From: Arthrobacter sp. M2012083
GTDB lineage: Bacteria > Actinomycetota > Actinomycetes > Actinomycetales > Micrococcaceae
DNA: 64,000 nucleotides
Assembly (NCBI RefSeq): GCF_000281065.1
Contig: NZ_AKKK01000010.1
Coordinates: forward strand, 34,135 to 98,134
Reading direction: 5' to 3'
Numbering within the stretch: position 1 is the first letter of the stretch; each line of letters starts with the position of its first letter. This document shows, in pieces, positions 27,387 through 36,486 of the stretch. The position numbers were made by a program, and so were the translations under genes. Under the pieces are notes generated by a model. That model was not told where the DNA came from and did not search any database. It saw only the letters and a list, made by a program, of their open reading frames with translations.

Positions 27387-28349
27387 TCAGACGCCCAGCT
27401 GCTCCACTGCCGCCAAAACGTGACGGACGCTAACGGCCAGAAGTGCCGGATCAGGGTCCGCGGAGAACACATCACCGCGGCGGAGTTCGACGGCGGTGAG
27501 CACCACGTGCGGTCCGGGCGGCGGCCCCCACTCTTCCGCGGGCGCAGGGCCGAACAACACGACGGACGGACGTTCGTAGGCTGATGCCAGATGTGCCGCG
27601 CCGGTGTCGGCTGAGATCACCAGCCGTGACTCAGCGATGGTGGCCGCAAACTCGGCGAGACCTTGGCGCCCGGCCAGCAGCCCGTCGTCGAGGTTTGCTC
27701 CCTTGAGCTTCGCCAGGGCAGCCGTCTCCTCTGCGCGGGCGCGCTCGGACGAGCCGCCGGTGAGAACTACCTGGTGCCCTGCTGCAGCGAGCTCCACGGC
27801 GACATCCGCGAACCGTTCCACCGGCCATAGCCTGCTGCCATACGCCGCGCCCACATGTATTACGGTGGCTCCCGGACGCGGGGAAGGAACGGGGGGACGG
27901 TTCAGCCGATAGTCCAGGGGATCGGCTTCAATACCGTGCCAGTTGAGCAGCCGGGTCCAGCGCTCGCGCTCCGGGATGCCCGTGGTCCACTCAGGTCCAT
28001 CAGAGCCCACAGAGGCGTGCGCCACTACCCGGTTGGCTTGCAATTCTTCAATCCTCAAACGGCTCTCAGCGCCGTTCCCATGGAGGTTCACGGCGATATC
28101 CACTGCGCCCCGGGGGACTGACAGGGGGGCATCGAGCCCAGGTGTCGGCAGATGGTGAATGCCGCCCACAAGTTCCAAAGCCTCGCTGATCCACGCGGGC
28201 GCAGCATACAAAATACGGTGCTCGGGGAACGCCCGCCGCAACCCACGGAGCGCAGGAACCGCGACCAGAAGGTCGCCGAGTTTTAAAGCGCGCAGGGCAA
28301 GCAGCAGGGGTTGATCGTTGCTCTCGTGGCTGTCCAAAGCTGTGTCCAT
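27387..28349 (-). CDS. glycosyltransferase family 9 protein (heptosyltransferase-like), copy 1
   Basis: This is a 320-residue cytoplasmic GT-B glycosyltransferase of family 9. The first Rossmann half begins ALRALKLGDLLVAVPALRGL, split here, the family's substrate-loop start. The second half carries VIHVGAAYGSRLWPVERF and ISADTGAAHLA, the nucleotide-sugar motif of ADP-heptose:LPS heptosyltransferases. Family members transfer heptose from ADP-heptose to an acceptor. No LPS exists in Gram-positives, so the acceptor must be another envelope or secreted glycan. It is divergent from the gmhB gene that begins the operon at 28436. Confidence 0.88.
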   Translation of the reverse strand: MDTALDSHESNDQPLLLALRALKLGDLLVAVPALRGLRRAFPEHRILYAAPAWISEALELVGGIHHLPTPGLDAPLSVPRGAVDIAVNLHGNGAESRLRIEELQANRVVAHASVGSDGPEWTTGIPERERWTRLLNWHGIEADPLDYRLNRPPVPSPRPGATVIHVGAAYGSRLWPVERFADVAVELAAAGHQVVLTGGSSERARAEETAALAKLKGANLDDGLLAGRQGLAEFAATIAESRLVISADTGAAHLASAYERPSVVLFGPAPAEEWGPPPGPHVVLTAVELRRGDVFSADPDPALLAVSVRHVLAAVEQLGV

Positions 28350-28435
28350 AGTCGCCTCCCGCTAGGAGTCTAGCTGCAGCAAACTTCTCACGGCCGCACT
28401 GTTTAGCGTCCGGAGAACTGGGGAACGTTGCGAGT

Positions 28436-28990
28436 ATGGGAGGAACCGGAACGTTGAAGGCGGTCCTGTTTGACCGCGATGGAACACTCGTTGTTGACGT
28501 GCCATACAACGGCGATCCGCAGCTGGTGCGGCCCATGGATGGTGCCCTTGAAGCGCTGCAAAAAGTACGCCGGGCCGGACTGGCCACGGGAGTGGTGACC
28601 AATCAGTCGGGCGTGGCGCGTGGGCTGTTGACGCTGGAGCAAATGCACTCCGTCAACCAGCGGGTGGAGCAGATGCTGGGTCCGTTCGACGTGTGGGAAT
28701 ACTGTCCGCACGGACCGGAGGACGGCTGCGCGTGCCGCAAGCCTGAGCCGGGAATGATCCTCGCGGCCTGCCGGACCTTGGGCATCACGCCTGAAGAGGT
28801 TGCTTTCGTTGGTGACATCGGAGCTGACATGGAGGCGGCCGCCGCGGCGGGTGCGAGGGCCGTGCTGGTGCCCACCAGCATCACCCGGCGCGCAGAGATT
28901 GAGTCCGCCGGCAGAGTCGCCGACGATCTGGGTCACGCAGTCGAGCTCCTGCTCTCCGGGGCCTCGGAAGAACAGGACGCCCGTGTATGA
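28436..28990 (+). CDS. gmhB: D-glycero-D-manno-heptose bisphosphate phosphatase-like (GmhB)
   Basis: This is a 184-residue HAD-superfamily class IIIA phosphatase. The nucleophile motif is VLFDRDGTLV (Asp13, Asp15), with TNQSGVARG (about 55-63) and the structural zinc ligands Cys90, His92, Cys98 and Cys100 in CPHGPEDGCAC, as in GmhB. GmhB removes the 7-phosphate from heptose 1,7-bisphosphate, after the kinase step and before nucleotide activation. It opens a plus-strand operon with GT9, GT4, GT4, gmhA, hldE-like and SDR genes. Its stop overlaps the next start by 4 bases. A weak ribosome site precedes the ATG at 28436. Confidence 0.9.
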   Translation: MGGTGTLKAVLFDRDGTLVVDVPYNGDPQLVRPMDGALEALQKVRRAGLATGVVTNQSGVARGLLTLEQMHSVNQRVEQMLGPFDVWEYCPHGPEDGCACRKPEPGMILAACRTLGITPEEVAFVGDIGADMEAAAAAGARAVLVPTSITRRAEIESAGRVADDLGHAVELLLSGASEEQDARV

Positions 28991-30075
28991 GCCGCGTCCT
29001 GGTAGCCCGGTTGGACAGCATGGGCGATGTGCTCCTTTCAGGACCTGCCCTGCGTGCCGTGGCGAACGGAAGCCGGCCCGATGGCAGCCTGCCCAACGAC
29101 GTCGTGTTGCTCTGCGGTCCTGAAGGATCGAGCGCTGCGGAAATGCTGCCCGGCGTCACCCAAGTGCACACGTGGTCCTGCCCGTGGATCGTGAACCCGG
29201 CACCGCTTCCGACGGAAGAGATGACGAACGGGCTGATCGACTTCGTCCGCAGCTCCCGAATCGAAGAAGCCGTCATCCTGACGTCCTTCCACCAATCCCC
29301 GCTCCCTCTCGCCCTGCTTCTTAGGCTGGCGGGCGTAAAAAAGATCACTGGGGCATCAACGGACTACGCGGGCTCGTTGCTGGATGTCCGCCTCAAACCT
29401 GGCGAAGACTTTCCGGAGGACCAGCCCGAGGTGGTGCGGGCACTCACCATCGCCGAGGCCGGTGGCTACGTCCTGCCGAACGGTGACGACGGAAAACTGC
29501 GCATTACCTCCGGATCGGATCCGGAAGGGGTGGCGGAGGAGCTGGCGGATGAAGGCCCGTACATCGTTGTGCACCCGGGAGCCGCAGCGCCAGCCAGGGC
29601 GTGGCCGGCATTGCACAACGCCGCCACGGTGGAACTGCTCGAAGCGTACGGGCACCGGGTGGTGGTCACGGGAGGTCCCGGCGAGACGTCACTTACGGCA
29701 ACTGTCGCCGGCCCGTCAGCGAGGAACCTTGGAGGTGGGACCAACCTCCGGACGCTCGCAGCGGTACTGGCGGGCGCCGCCGTCGTGGTTACCGGCAATA
29801 CCGGACCCGCCCATCTTGCGGCAGCGGTGGGGACCCCGGTGGTGTGCCTGTTTGCTCCCGTGGTTCCGGCCATCCGCTGGGCGCCCTACGGCGTCCCGCT
29901 GGAGCTGCTGGGCGACCAGGAAGCGGCCTGCAAGAACACCCGTGCCCGGGTCTGCCCGGTGCCGGGGCACCCGTGTCTGAGTTCAGTGACCCCGGAGCAG
30001 GTTGTCGAAGCTGTTGAACGGCTCCTGGGAGGCGTGTCCTCCCTGTCCACTCGACGAAAGGTCTGGAAACCATGA
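28987..30075 (+). CDS. glycosyltransferase family 9 protein (heptosyltransferase-like), copy 2
   Basis: This is a 362-residue GT-B glycosyltransferase of family 9. It opens VLVARLDSMGDVLLSGPALR, with the family's LD-x-x-GD substrate loop, and has VVHPGAAAPARAWP and VVVTGNTGPAHLAAA in the nucleotide-sugar half. It is translationally coupled to gmhB (ATGA overlap) and to the next GT4 gene. A terminal cysteine-rich CKNTRARVCPVPGHPC segment is present, as in several GT9 enzymes. It would add heptose or a related sugar to an unknown acceptor. The operon context, with gmhA and hldE-like genes, makes heptose the best guess. Confidence 0.9.
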   Translation: MSRVLVARLDSMGDVLLSGPALRAVANGSRPDGSLPNDVVLLCGPEGSSAAEMLPGVTQVHTWSCPWIVNPAPLPTEEMTNGLIDFVRSSRIEEAVILTSFHQSPLPLALLLRLAGVKKITGASTDYAGSLLDVRLKPGEDFPEDQPEVVRALTIAEAGGYVLPNGDDGKLRITSGSDPEGVAEELADEGPYIVVHPGAAAPARAWPALHNAATVELLEAYGHRVVVTGGPGETSLTATVAGPSARNLGGGTNLRTLAAVLAGAAVVVTGNTGPAHLAAAVGTPVVCLFAPVVPAIRWAPYGVPLELLGDQEAACKNTRARVCPVPGHPCLSSVTPEQVVEAVERLLGGVSSLSTRRKVWKP

Positions 30076-31139
30076 GGATCCTGGTGTGGCACGTCCACGG
30101 CGGATGGATGGAGGCATTCGTCCGCGGCCAGCATGAGTACCTGCTCCCCACATCGCCCGACGGCGGCGCATGGGGTTTGGGGAGGGGTGGCCGTGAGTGG
30201 CCTACCGCCGCCCAAGAGGTTGACCTGGACACCCTCGACCCGGGCAGCGTGGACGCCGTGGTCCTCCAACGGCCCGAGGAAATCGCAGCAGTGGCCCGAA
30301 CGCTCGGCCGGCGACCCGGAGTGGATCTCCCCGCTGTGTACTTGGAACACAACACGCCCAAGGGCGACGTCCCGTTCACGTTGCACCCATTGGCGGACCA
30401 GAGAACCATTCCGGTGGTGCACGTGACCCACTTCAATCGGCTCTTCTGGGACACGGGCACGGCGACCACCACCGTGATCGAGCACGGTATTCCGGACCCG
30501 GGGCGCCTGTACACCGGTGAGCGGGAAGAGATGGGCGTGGTGGTCAACGAGCCTGTCCGGCGCGGACGGGTCACAGGGACGGACCTGCTGCCCGGGTTCG
30601 CGGGTGTGGGGCCATTGCGGGTGTTTGGCATGGGTACCGCGGCCCTGCCGGAGGCACTCAACCTGAAAGGCCTTGGCCTCAGCGAGGAACGGCTGCGCAT
30701 CGCCGGCGATGTCCCCGCAGCCAAGCTCCACCAGGAACTGGCCCGTTGCCGCCTCTACCTTCACCCGCTCCGCTGGACTTCGTTGGGGTTGGCCCTGCTG
30801 GAAGCCATGCACCTCGGCATGCCCGTCCTGGCACTGGCCACCACCGAGGCGAGCCGCGCCATTCCGCACGGTGCCGGCTTGGTCTCCAACGACGTCGACG
30901 ATCTCCAACGGTTCGCCCGGCGGCTGCTGGACGATCCCGACGATGCGTATGCCATGGGTGCCATAGCCCGCGAGGCAGCACTTCAACGCTACGGACTCAA
31001 CACCTTTCTTCGGGCCTGGGACGAACTCCTGGCAGACCTCCCCAAGGGCGCCCGCGGGGCAAGCCGACCGCAACCCGGTCTGGCTTCCGGCGGCCACGAC
31101 ACAGACGCCAGCCATGACACAGAGAGGACGCACCCATGA
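30072..31139 (+). CDS. glycosyltransferase (GT-B, family 4-like), copy 1
   Basis: This is a 355-residue glycosyltransferase with a GT4-type C-terminal half (GLALLEAMHLGMPVLALATTEA, split here, the E-x7-E donor-site region). The N-terminal half is shorter and atypical (ILVWHVHGGWMEAFVRGQHEYL). No signal peptide or membrane segment is visible. It is coupled by 4-base overlaps to the GT9 gene upstream and to another GT4 gene downstream. Donor and acceptor are unknown; it belongs to the heptose operon. The C terminus is rich in Ser, Arg and His and unlikely to be catalytic. Confidence 0.82.
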   Translation: MRILVWHVHGGWMEAFVRGQHEYLLPTSPDGGAWGLGRGGREWPTAAQEVDLDTLDPGSVDAVVLQRPEEIAAVARTLGRRPGVDLPAVYLEHNTPKGDVPFTLHPLADQRTIPVVHVTHFNRLFWDTGTATTTVIEHGIPDPGRLYTGEREEMGVVVNEPVRRGRVTGTDLLPGFAGVGPLRVFGMGTAALPEALNLKGLGLSEERLRIAGDVPAAKLHQELARCRLYLHPLRWTSLGLALLEAMHLGMPVLALATTEASRAIPHGAGLVSNDVDDLQRFARRLLDDPDDAYAMGAIAREAALQRYGLNTFLRAWDELLADLPKGARGASRPQPGLASGGHDTDASHDTERTHP

Positions 31140-32401
31140 AAATCTCCATGGTCTCCGAGCACGCCAGTCCGCTGGCTGCTTTGGGAGGCGTTGACGCCGG
31201 AGGACAGAACGTCCACGTGGCGGCCCTTTCCTCAAGCCTCGCTGAGCGCGGACACCAAGTCACCGTGTACACAAGACGTGATGACCCCGAGCTACCCGCA
31301 AAGGTTCAGGTTGGGCCGGGACTCACCGTGGTTCACGTGGACGCCGGCCCGGCCCGACGGATCCCCAAGGACGATCTCCTCCCGTTCATGGGAGAGCTGG
31401 CCGACGGCATCTGCGCGGACTGGGCGGGCGAGCTCCCGGACGTTGTGCACGCGCATTTCTGGATGTCCGGCCTCGCTGCCATCCAAGCGTCCCGGCGGGC
31501 AGGAGCTGCCGATCCTGTTCCTGTGGTGCAGACCTTCCACGCCCTGGGCTCCGTAAAACGCAGGCACCAGGGCGCTGCTGACACCAGCCCGCCCGCCAGG
31601 GAATGGCTGGAACCATGGGTGGGTCGCACCGCAGACTGGGTGATCGCCACCTGCCCGGATGAGGTCTTTGAACTCAAAGCCCTGGGCATGAGCCGTTCCA
31701 AGATTTCCATTGCCCCCTGCGGCGTGGACCTCACCTTGTTCCCTGGAACGTCCGACGCCGAACCCAAGTCCCGCACCCATCGGATCCTGAGCGTGGGGCG
31801 GCTCGTCCAACGCAAGGGCGTGGACCTGATCATCCAGGCTCTGCCCCTCCTGGCGGAGGCGGGCTTCAACGACGTCGAACTCCTGATTGTTGGCGGTTCC
31901 GGCGATGCCCTCAACCTCGAAGTGGATCCTGAAGCGCAGCGGCTCAGGGCCATGGCGAAGGAGCTTGGTGTTGAGGACAAAGTGACCATGCGCGGGCAAG
32001 TTCCGCGGGATGCCATGCCGGGTATCTTCCGGAGCGCCGACGCCGTGGTCTGCACGCCTTGGTATGAGCCCTTTGGCATCGTGCCCCTTGAGGCCATGGC
32101 TTGCGGAGTGCCCGTGGTGGCTGCGGCTGTGGGCGGGCTTCGCGAGACGGTGGTGGACCAGAAGACAGGGCTGCACGTGCCTCCCCGTGATCCTGAGGCC
32201 CTCGCTTCGGCGCTTGGAAAGTTGTTGGGAGACCCGGAGCTCAGGGCCGACATGGGCCGTGCCGGAGCGCGTCGGGCACGCTCCCGCTACTCGTGGGAAC
32301 GCATCGCGGCGGACACCGAGAAAGCCTACCGGTCAGTTCTGGCGGCCGACATGTCCCGGCAGCAAGAACGCCTGGAACCATTGGAAGGAACGGCGCTGTG
32401 A
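31136..32401 (+). CDS. glycosyltransferase family 4, MshA/sucrose-phosphate-synthase-like
   Basis: This is a 421-residue GT-B transferase. The N-terminal half has MVSEHASPLAALGGVDAGGQNVHV (split) with the GG-x-N-V-H-V signature of MshA and sucrose-phosphate synthase. Later come VHAHFW, SVGRLVQRKGVD, and the donor-binding PWYEPFGIVPLEAMACG and PVVAAAVGGLRETV. It would move glucose, GlcNAc or another sugar from a nucleotide donor to a phosphorylated or glycosyl acceptor. It is a member of the heptose operon (4-base overlaps at both ends). A true MshA (mycothiol) role is less likely in this context. Confidence 0.88.
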   Translation: MKISMVSEHASPLAALGGVDAGGQNVHVAALSSSLAERGHQVTVYTRRDDPELPAKVQVGPGLTVVHVDAGPARRIPKDDLLPFMGELADGICADWAGELPDVVHAHFWMSGLAAIQASRRAGAADPVPVVQTFHALGSVKRRHQGAADTSPPAREWLEPWVGRTADWVIATCPDEVFELKALGMSRSKISIAPCGVDLTLFPGTSDAEPKSRTHRILSVGRLVQRKGVDLIIQALPLLAEAGFNDVELLIVGGSGDALNLEVDPEAQRLRAMAKELGVEDKVTMRGQVPRDAMPGIFRSADAVVCTPWYEPFGIVPLEAMACGVPVVAAAVGGLRETVVDQKTGLHVPPRDPEALASALGKLLGDPELRADMGRAGARRARSRYSWERIAADTEKAYRSVLAADMSRQQERLEPLEGTAL

Positions 32402-33078
32402 CTATTAAAGGCCTTGTGACCAGCGGATCCACCGTTCCGGACACGGTGCAGGCCCGTTGGTCCCCGGACACCAGTCATTCCACCCATCAGGCCGAGGTCA
32501 CAACCCACCTGGATAACGTCCTGCCCGCGCTGGAGTCGCTGCGCTCGCAGTCAGTGCGCTTATCCGAGTGGGGAACCGAGCTGGCCAATCGCCTGCTGTC
32601 CGGCCAACGCCTGCTGGCTGCAGGCAATGGCGGGTCAGCAGCGGAGGCGCAGCACCTCACCGCCGAGTTGGTGGGCAGGTTCGACGAAGAGCGCGCGCCG
32701 TTCTCCGCGATCTCCCTCCACGCCGAGTCCTCTGCCGTCACGGCCCTCTCCAATGACTACGGCTACGAGGAAGTCTTCGCCCGGCAGGTTAGGGCCCATG
32801 GCCGTGCGGGTGACGTCCTGATTCTCCTGTCCACCAGTGGCCGCAGCCCCAACCTGCTCAAAGCCGTCCGCGCAGCACGCGAACGCGGCATCATCACTTG
32901 GGCACTCACGGGCGCCGGCCCCAACCCGCTCGCCGAGGCCTGCGACCAAGCCATCACTGTGGACGCCATCGCCGCCAACGCCCAGGAAGGACATCTCATT
33001 GCGGTCCACGCCGTGTGCCGGGCCTTCGATGCCGAGGTGGCCCGGCGAACCAACACTCATGGAGGAGGTCAACCATGA
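32398..33078 (+). CDS. gmhA: SIS-domain sedoheptulose-7-phosphate isomerase-like protein (GmhA)
   Basis: This is a 226-residue SIS-domain protein. The active-site signature is LAAGNGGSAAEAQHLTAEL, with DYGYEEVFARQV and LSTSGRSPNLLKA after it, which match GmhA rather than other sugar isomerases. GmhA converts sedoheptulose 7-phosphate to D-glycero-D-manno-heptose 7-phosphate, the first committed step to activated heptose. It starts with GTG overlapping the stop of the upstream GT4 gene (GTGA). The 35 or so residues before the domain are a non-conserved extension. It is coupled to the hldE-like gene by an ATGA overlap. Confidence 0.9.
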   Translation: MTIKGLVTSGSTVPDTVQARWSPDTSHSTHQAEVTTHLDNVLPALESLRSQSVRLSEWGTELANRLLSGQRLLAAGNGGSAAEAQHLTAELVGRFDEERAPFSAISLHAESSAVTALSNDYGYEEVFARQVRAHGRAGDVLILLSTSGRSPNLLKAVRAARERGIITWALTGAGPNPLAEACDQAITVDAIAANAQEGHLIAVHAVCRAFDAEVARRTNTHGGGQP

Positions 33079-34484
33079 GGATCACGGTGGTAGGTGACGT
33101 GCTCCTCGACGTCGACATCAACGGGGCCGCCACGCGTCTCAGCCCCGACGCGCCGGTGCCGGTAGTGGACGTCGCCGACATCCGGCGTCGGGCAGGCGGC
33201 GCGGGACTTGTGGCTACCCTTCTTGCGCAGGACGGCCACAACGTGGCGCTGGTTACCGCGTTGGGGAACGACGACGGCGCCAGCCACGTCAGGCGCGCAC
33301 TGTCCGGTGTGGCCGTACTCGCCGGGGCCCCGCTCGCCCCGACGCCCACCAAGACCCGTGTGCGGATCGGTACACATCCGATGGTCCGCTTCGACGAAGG
33401 ATGCGCCCCTGCCCCGGTCCCACCAAGCACGGGGGAAATGCTCGCTGCCATCGCTTCCGCCGAGGCTGTTGTTGTGGCCGATTATGGCCGGGGGATCACC
33501 GCCAACCCGGACATCCGTACCGCGCTCGCCGAGGCCGCCCGCAGGGTCCCTGTGGTGTGGGATCCGCATCCTGCCGGCTCCGAACCAGCGGCGGGGGTCG
33601 CCTTCGTGACTCCAAACCTCTCCGAAGCGACGGCATCCGCAAAGGCGGGAGGGCTGGAGCGATCCCGCACAGGCGCCGAAGAAGCCGGGCGATACCTGCT
33701 CGAAAAATGGGGAAGTGCTGCAGTTCTGGTGACCATGGGCGAGGACGGGGCGCTCTTACTGTCGGCGGGTGGTGCGGCAGAAAGCATCCCCGCACCCAAG
33801 ACCAACGTCAGCGATCCTTGCGGTGCCGGCGACCGCCTGGCCGGAAGCCTTGCCGTGCACTTGGGGCTCGGGGTGGAACCAGCGCAGGCCGCCGCCCGGG
33901 CTGTGGAGGATGCGTCAGCGTTCCTCGCCGCAGGGGGAGCGGCGGCCCTGGCGGAGGTGGGTGAGGCGCCAGCGGCGAGTCCCGCCGTCGAACTCAAGGG
34001 CCTGGAGCTGCTTGAAACCGGCGATCTTCATCCCGACGGCGCCCAACTCGCCAAGTCCATCCGCGAAGCGGGCGGCACCGTGGTGGCCACCGGAGGGTGC
34101 TTCGACCTCCTCCACGCCGGCCACGCCCGGACCCTGGCCGCCGCGCGCAGCATGGGCGACTGCCTCATCGTCTGCCTGAACTCTGACGAATCCGTGCGGC
34201 GCCTCAAGGGTCCGCATCGACCAATCGTCAGCGTGGAAGACCGCGCGGAGTTGCTGTTGGCACTCGAATGCGTTGACGCCGTGGTTGTCTTCGGCGAGGA
34301 CACGCCCGAAGCCTGCCTCGCGCAAATCCGCCCCGATGTTTGGGTCAAAGGCGGCGACTACTCACCAGAAGAACTACCGGAGGCCCGCATCATCTCGGCC
34401 TGGGGAGGGCAATGCGTCACCGTGCCCTTCCACCCGGCACGCTCCACCAGCGGCCTGGCTGCAGCGCTTGCCAAGGTCAGCTGA
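33075..34484 (+). CDS. hldE: bifunctional heptose kinase / nucleotidyltransferase (HldE-like), copy 1
   Basis: This is a 469-residue two-domain enzyme. The PfkB-type kinase half (about 1-310) starts with RITVVGDVLLDVDI and retains the GAGDRLAGS anion-hole motif. The cytidylyltransferase-fold half (about 335-469) has TGGCFDLLHAGHARTL, NSDESVRRLKGPHRPI and VKGGDYSPEELPEA, closely following E. coli HldE. Together they would phosphorylate heptose 7-phosphate at C1 and, after GmhB, form the nucleotide heptose. I chose the ATG at 33075 (GGAGGAGG upstream), which overlaps the gmhA stop. The nucleotide (ADP by analogy) is inferred. Confidence 0.9.
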   Translation: MRITVVGDVLLDVDINGAATRLSPDAPVPVVDVADIRRRAGGAGLVATLLAQDGHNVALVTALGNDDGASHVRRALSGVAVLAGAPLAPTPTKTRVRIGTHPMVRFDEGCAPAPVPPSTGEMLAAIASAEAVVVADYGRGITANPDIRTALAEAARRVPVVWDPHPAGSEPAAGVAFVTPNLSEATASAKAGGLERSRTGAEEAGRYLLEKWGSAAVLVTMGEDGALLLSAGGAAESIPAPKTNVSDPCGAGDRLAGSLAVHLGLGVEPAQAAARAVEDASAFLAAGGAAALAEVGEAPAASPAVELKGLELLETGDLHPDGAQLAKSIREAGGTVVATGGCFDLLHAGHARTLAAARSMGDCLIVCLNSDESVRRLKGPHRPIVSVEDRAELLLALECVDAVVVFGEDTPEACLAQIRPDVWVKGGDYSPEELPEARIISAWGGQCVTVPFHPARSTSGLAAALAKVS

Positions 34485-34514
34485 CAACAAGACCGATCAA
34501 CCGAAAGGAACCGC

Positions 34515-35210
34515 ATGAACACGCAAACACCTGGCCGCGTCATCGTTACTGGAGGCGGCTCCGGCTTAGGCGCTGCGATCGTGGAAGCCATCCGCGATGC
34601 AGGCGGCACCCCGTTCGTCTTCGACCGCGACGTCAGCAACGTCGCCGGTGCCAAGGCGCTGGAAGTGGACGTTTCCAACCGCGAAGCCGTGGAAGCGGCC
34701 GTGAAGGAAGCAGCTGAAAGCCTCGGCGGCCTTGACGGAGTGGTGACAGCAGCAGGTATCGACCGTTGCGGCAAGTTGGGCGACGTGCCAGCGGAGGAAT
34801 GGGAAAAGGTCATCGGAGTGAACCTTTTCGGCACCGTTTCGGTGGTCCGCGCGGCGCTGCCTTTCCTCAAGGAATCCCGCGGCCGCGCTATCACCATCGC
34901 GTCCACGCTGGGCCTCCGGGCATTGCCGGACGCCACGGCGTACTGCGCATCGAAGTTCGGTGTGATCGGCTTCAGCCGTGCACTGGCGGCGGAAACCGGG
35001 GGCGTCATCGGTGTCACCACCATCATCCCGGGCGGCATGAAGACCCACTTCTTTGACGACCGGGACGAGCAATACAAGCCTCAAGACGATTCCAAGCTCA
35101 ACGATCCCGCCAACGTGGCACAGGCTGTGGTGTTCGCCCTGTCCCAGCCGTTCGGCAGCGAGGTCCGCGAACTCCTCATCTGCCCCGCAGAAGAAGGCTC
35201 GTGGCCGTAA
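34515..35210 (+). CDS. SDR-family oxidoreductase in the heptose operon
   Basis: This is a 231-residue short-chain dehydrogenase with TGGGSGLG (12-19) and catalytic Ser130, Tyr143 and Lys147 (YCASKFG). The rest is classical SDR, and the C terminus ends in REL-type residues that usually mark NAD(P)-dependent enzymes. It may modify a sugar precursor or the final glycan, but the substrate is unknown. AAAGGAA precedes the ATG, 30 bases after hldE copy 1. Its last 35 bases overlap, on the opposite strand, the 3' end of the third GT9 gene. Confidence 0.85.
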   Translation: MNTQTPGRVIVTGGGSGLGAAIVEAIRDAGGTPFVFDRDVSNVAGAKALEVDVSNREAVEAAVKEAAESLGGLDGVVTAAGIDRCGKLGDVPAEEWEKVIGVNLFGTVSVVRAALPFLKESRGRAITIASTLGLRALPDATAYCASKFGVIGFSRALAAETGGVIGVTTIIPGGMKTHFFDDRDEQYKPQDDSKLNDPANVAQAVVFALSQPFGSEVRELLICPAEEGSWP

Positions 35211-36351
35211 GGTCCAGCACGTCCTGAACAACGTCGGCCACGGCGATGCCGCTCACCACGGTGTCGTCGTGGCCGCAGTGCGGGGCCGTCCATCCCACCT
35301 GCGTGATATCCACGCCGCACCGCGGGCACAGCGTCACCCACGACATGTGGACGCGGTGCATACTCCGGCCCCGCGGTCCCGCATTGAAGACGTTCCCCAC
35401 CCAGAAAATACCCACCGTGGGTGTCCCCAATGCTTGGGCCAGATGCCGGGGGCCGCTGTCGCTGGCCAACATCACTGTTGCATCCGCCAGGAGCGCGGCA
35501 AGGTCTCCAATCTCCAGCTCACCCGCTACGGAACTTACAGCGTGGCGATCCGTCTCCGGGAGGTGCCGAGCTGCGAGTTCCGCTACTTCCTGGGCCAGTG
35601 CCTTCTCCGAACGGTCACCCACGATCAATACCTGGGCGCCTTCCGCGGCTACGCCCGCGGCGGCTTGAGCAAAGTTCGACGCCGGCCATCGCCTCCTCGG
35701 ATCGGTGGCGCCCGGGTGGACCACCACCAGCGATGCCCGCTGTGGATCCCTTATTCCCACGATGTTCTGCTGATGCTCAGGCTTGGAGAGCAGGGGAGGG
35801 GGAATGATGGCGGGAGCTCCTGCAAGGCCCGCCACCTCCAGCCACCGGTCCGGCTCGTTCTGGTAGTACACGTAGTCCAGGTTGCGTTCCAGCGGCTCCG
35901 CATCCTTGGTCCGGGTACCGACAGTGTGCCGCGCACCCAGACGGAGCAGGAAAGGGTTGGAAAACCGACCGCCACCGTGCATCTGGCAGGCAATATCGAA
36001 CTCCCTGGCCCGCATGTTCCCGAAGAAGGCCTCCTGCGCCGCCACGTCCTCAGCGTCATCCTCGAAGCGCTCGCCGTTACGGGGACCGTCGTGAACGCCG
36101 CGCGCCACTGGGAGCAGGGCGACGTCGTCCACGGGACCTTCCGTAGCAGCCACCACGGCGGCGTGGATCGGCGTGCCCAACAACGTGACTGTGGCACCTG
36201 GGTAAGCATTTTTCAACGCGCTGAGGGCGGGATAGGTGTAGATCAGATCACCCAATCCGCCACCCCGGAGGACCGCTATCCGCTTCACGTCGCTGAACTT
36301 CTCCAGTACTGGCCCAACTCCGGGGTTCACGTTTTTCAGCGGATTCTCCAT
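35176..36351 (-). CDS. glycosyltransferase family 9 protein (heptosyltransferase-like), copy 3
   Basis: This is a 391-residue GT9-family transferase. It opens RIAVLRGGGLGDLIYTYPALSAL (split; the family's R-x-GG-x-GD start) and has VVHPGATDPRRRWPASNF and MLASDSGPRHLAQALGTPTVGIF in the nucleotide half. A C-terminal Cys/His cluster (CPRCGVDITQVGWTAPHC) is unusual and might bind a metal. It is on the minus strand, converging on the SDR gene with a 35-base overlap, and is divergent from the second hldE-like gene. It is probably part of the same pathway but separately transcribed. Confidence 0.88.
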   Translation of the reverse strand: MENPLKNVNPGVGPVLEKFSDVKRIAVLRGGGLGDLIYTYPALSALKNAYPGATVTLLGTPIHAAVVAATEGPVDDVALLPVARGVHDGPRNGERFEDDAEDVAAQEAFFGNMRAREFDIACQMHGGGRFSNPFLLRLGARHTVGTRTKDAEPLERNLDYVYYQNEPDRWLEVAGLAGAPAIIPPPLLSKPEHQQNIVGIRDPQRASLVVVHPGATDPRRRWPASNFAQAAAGVAAEGAQVLIVGDRSEKALAQEVAELAARHLPETDRHAVSSVAGELEIGDLAALLADATVMLASDSGPRHLAQALGTPTVGIFWVGNVFNAGPRGRSMHRVHMSWVTLCPRCGVDITQVGWTAPHCGHDDTVVSGIAVADVVQDVLDLTATSLLLRGR

Positions 36352-36486
36352 GGGATGCTTCCTTTCGCTGCCTGCGCTGTCCCGGGCCTGCCCTTTGCCG
36401 TGAAACTCCCTGGCCGGGCGTGTGAAGCGCGTGCCGCGGGGTACCTGAGGGGAACAGGAAACTGTTGCCCAACCGGAAGGTACCCC

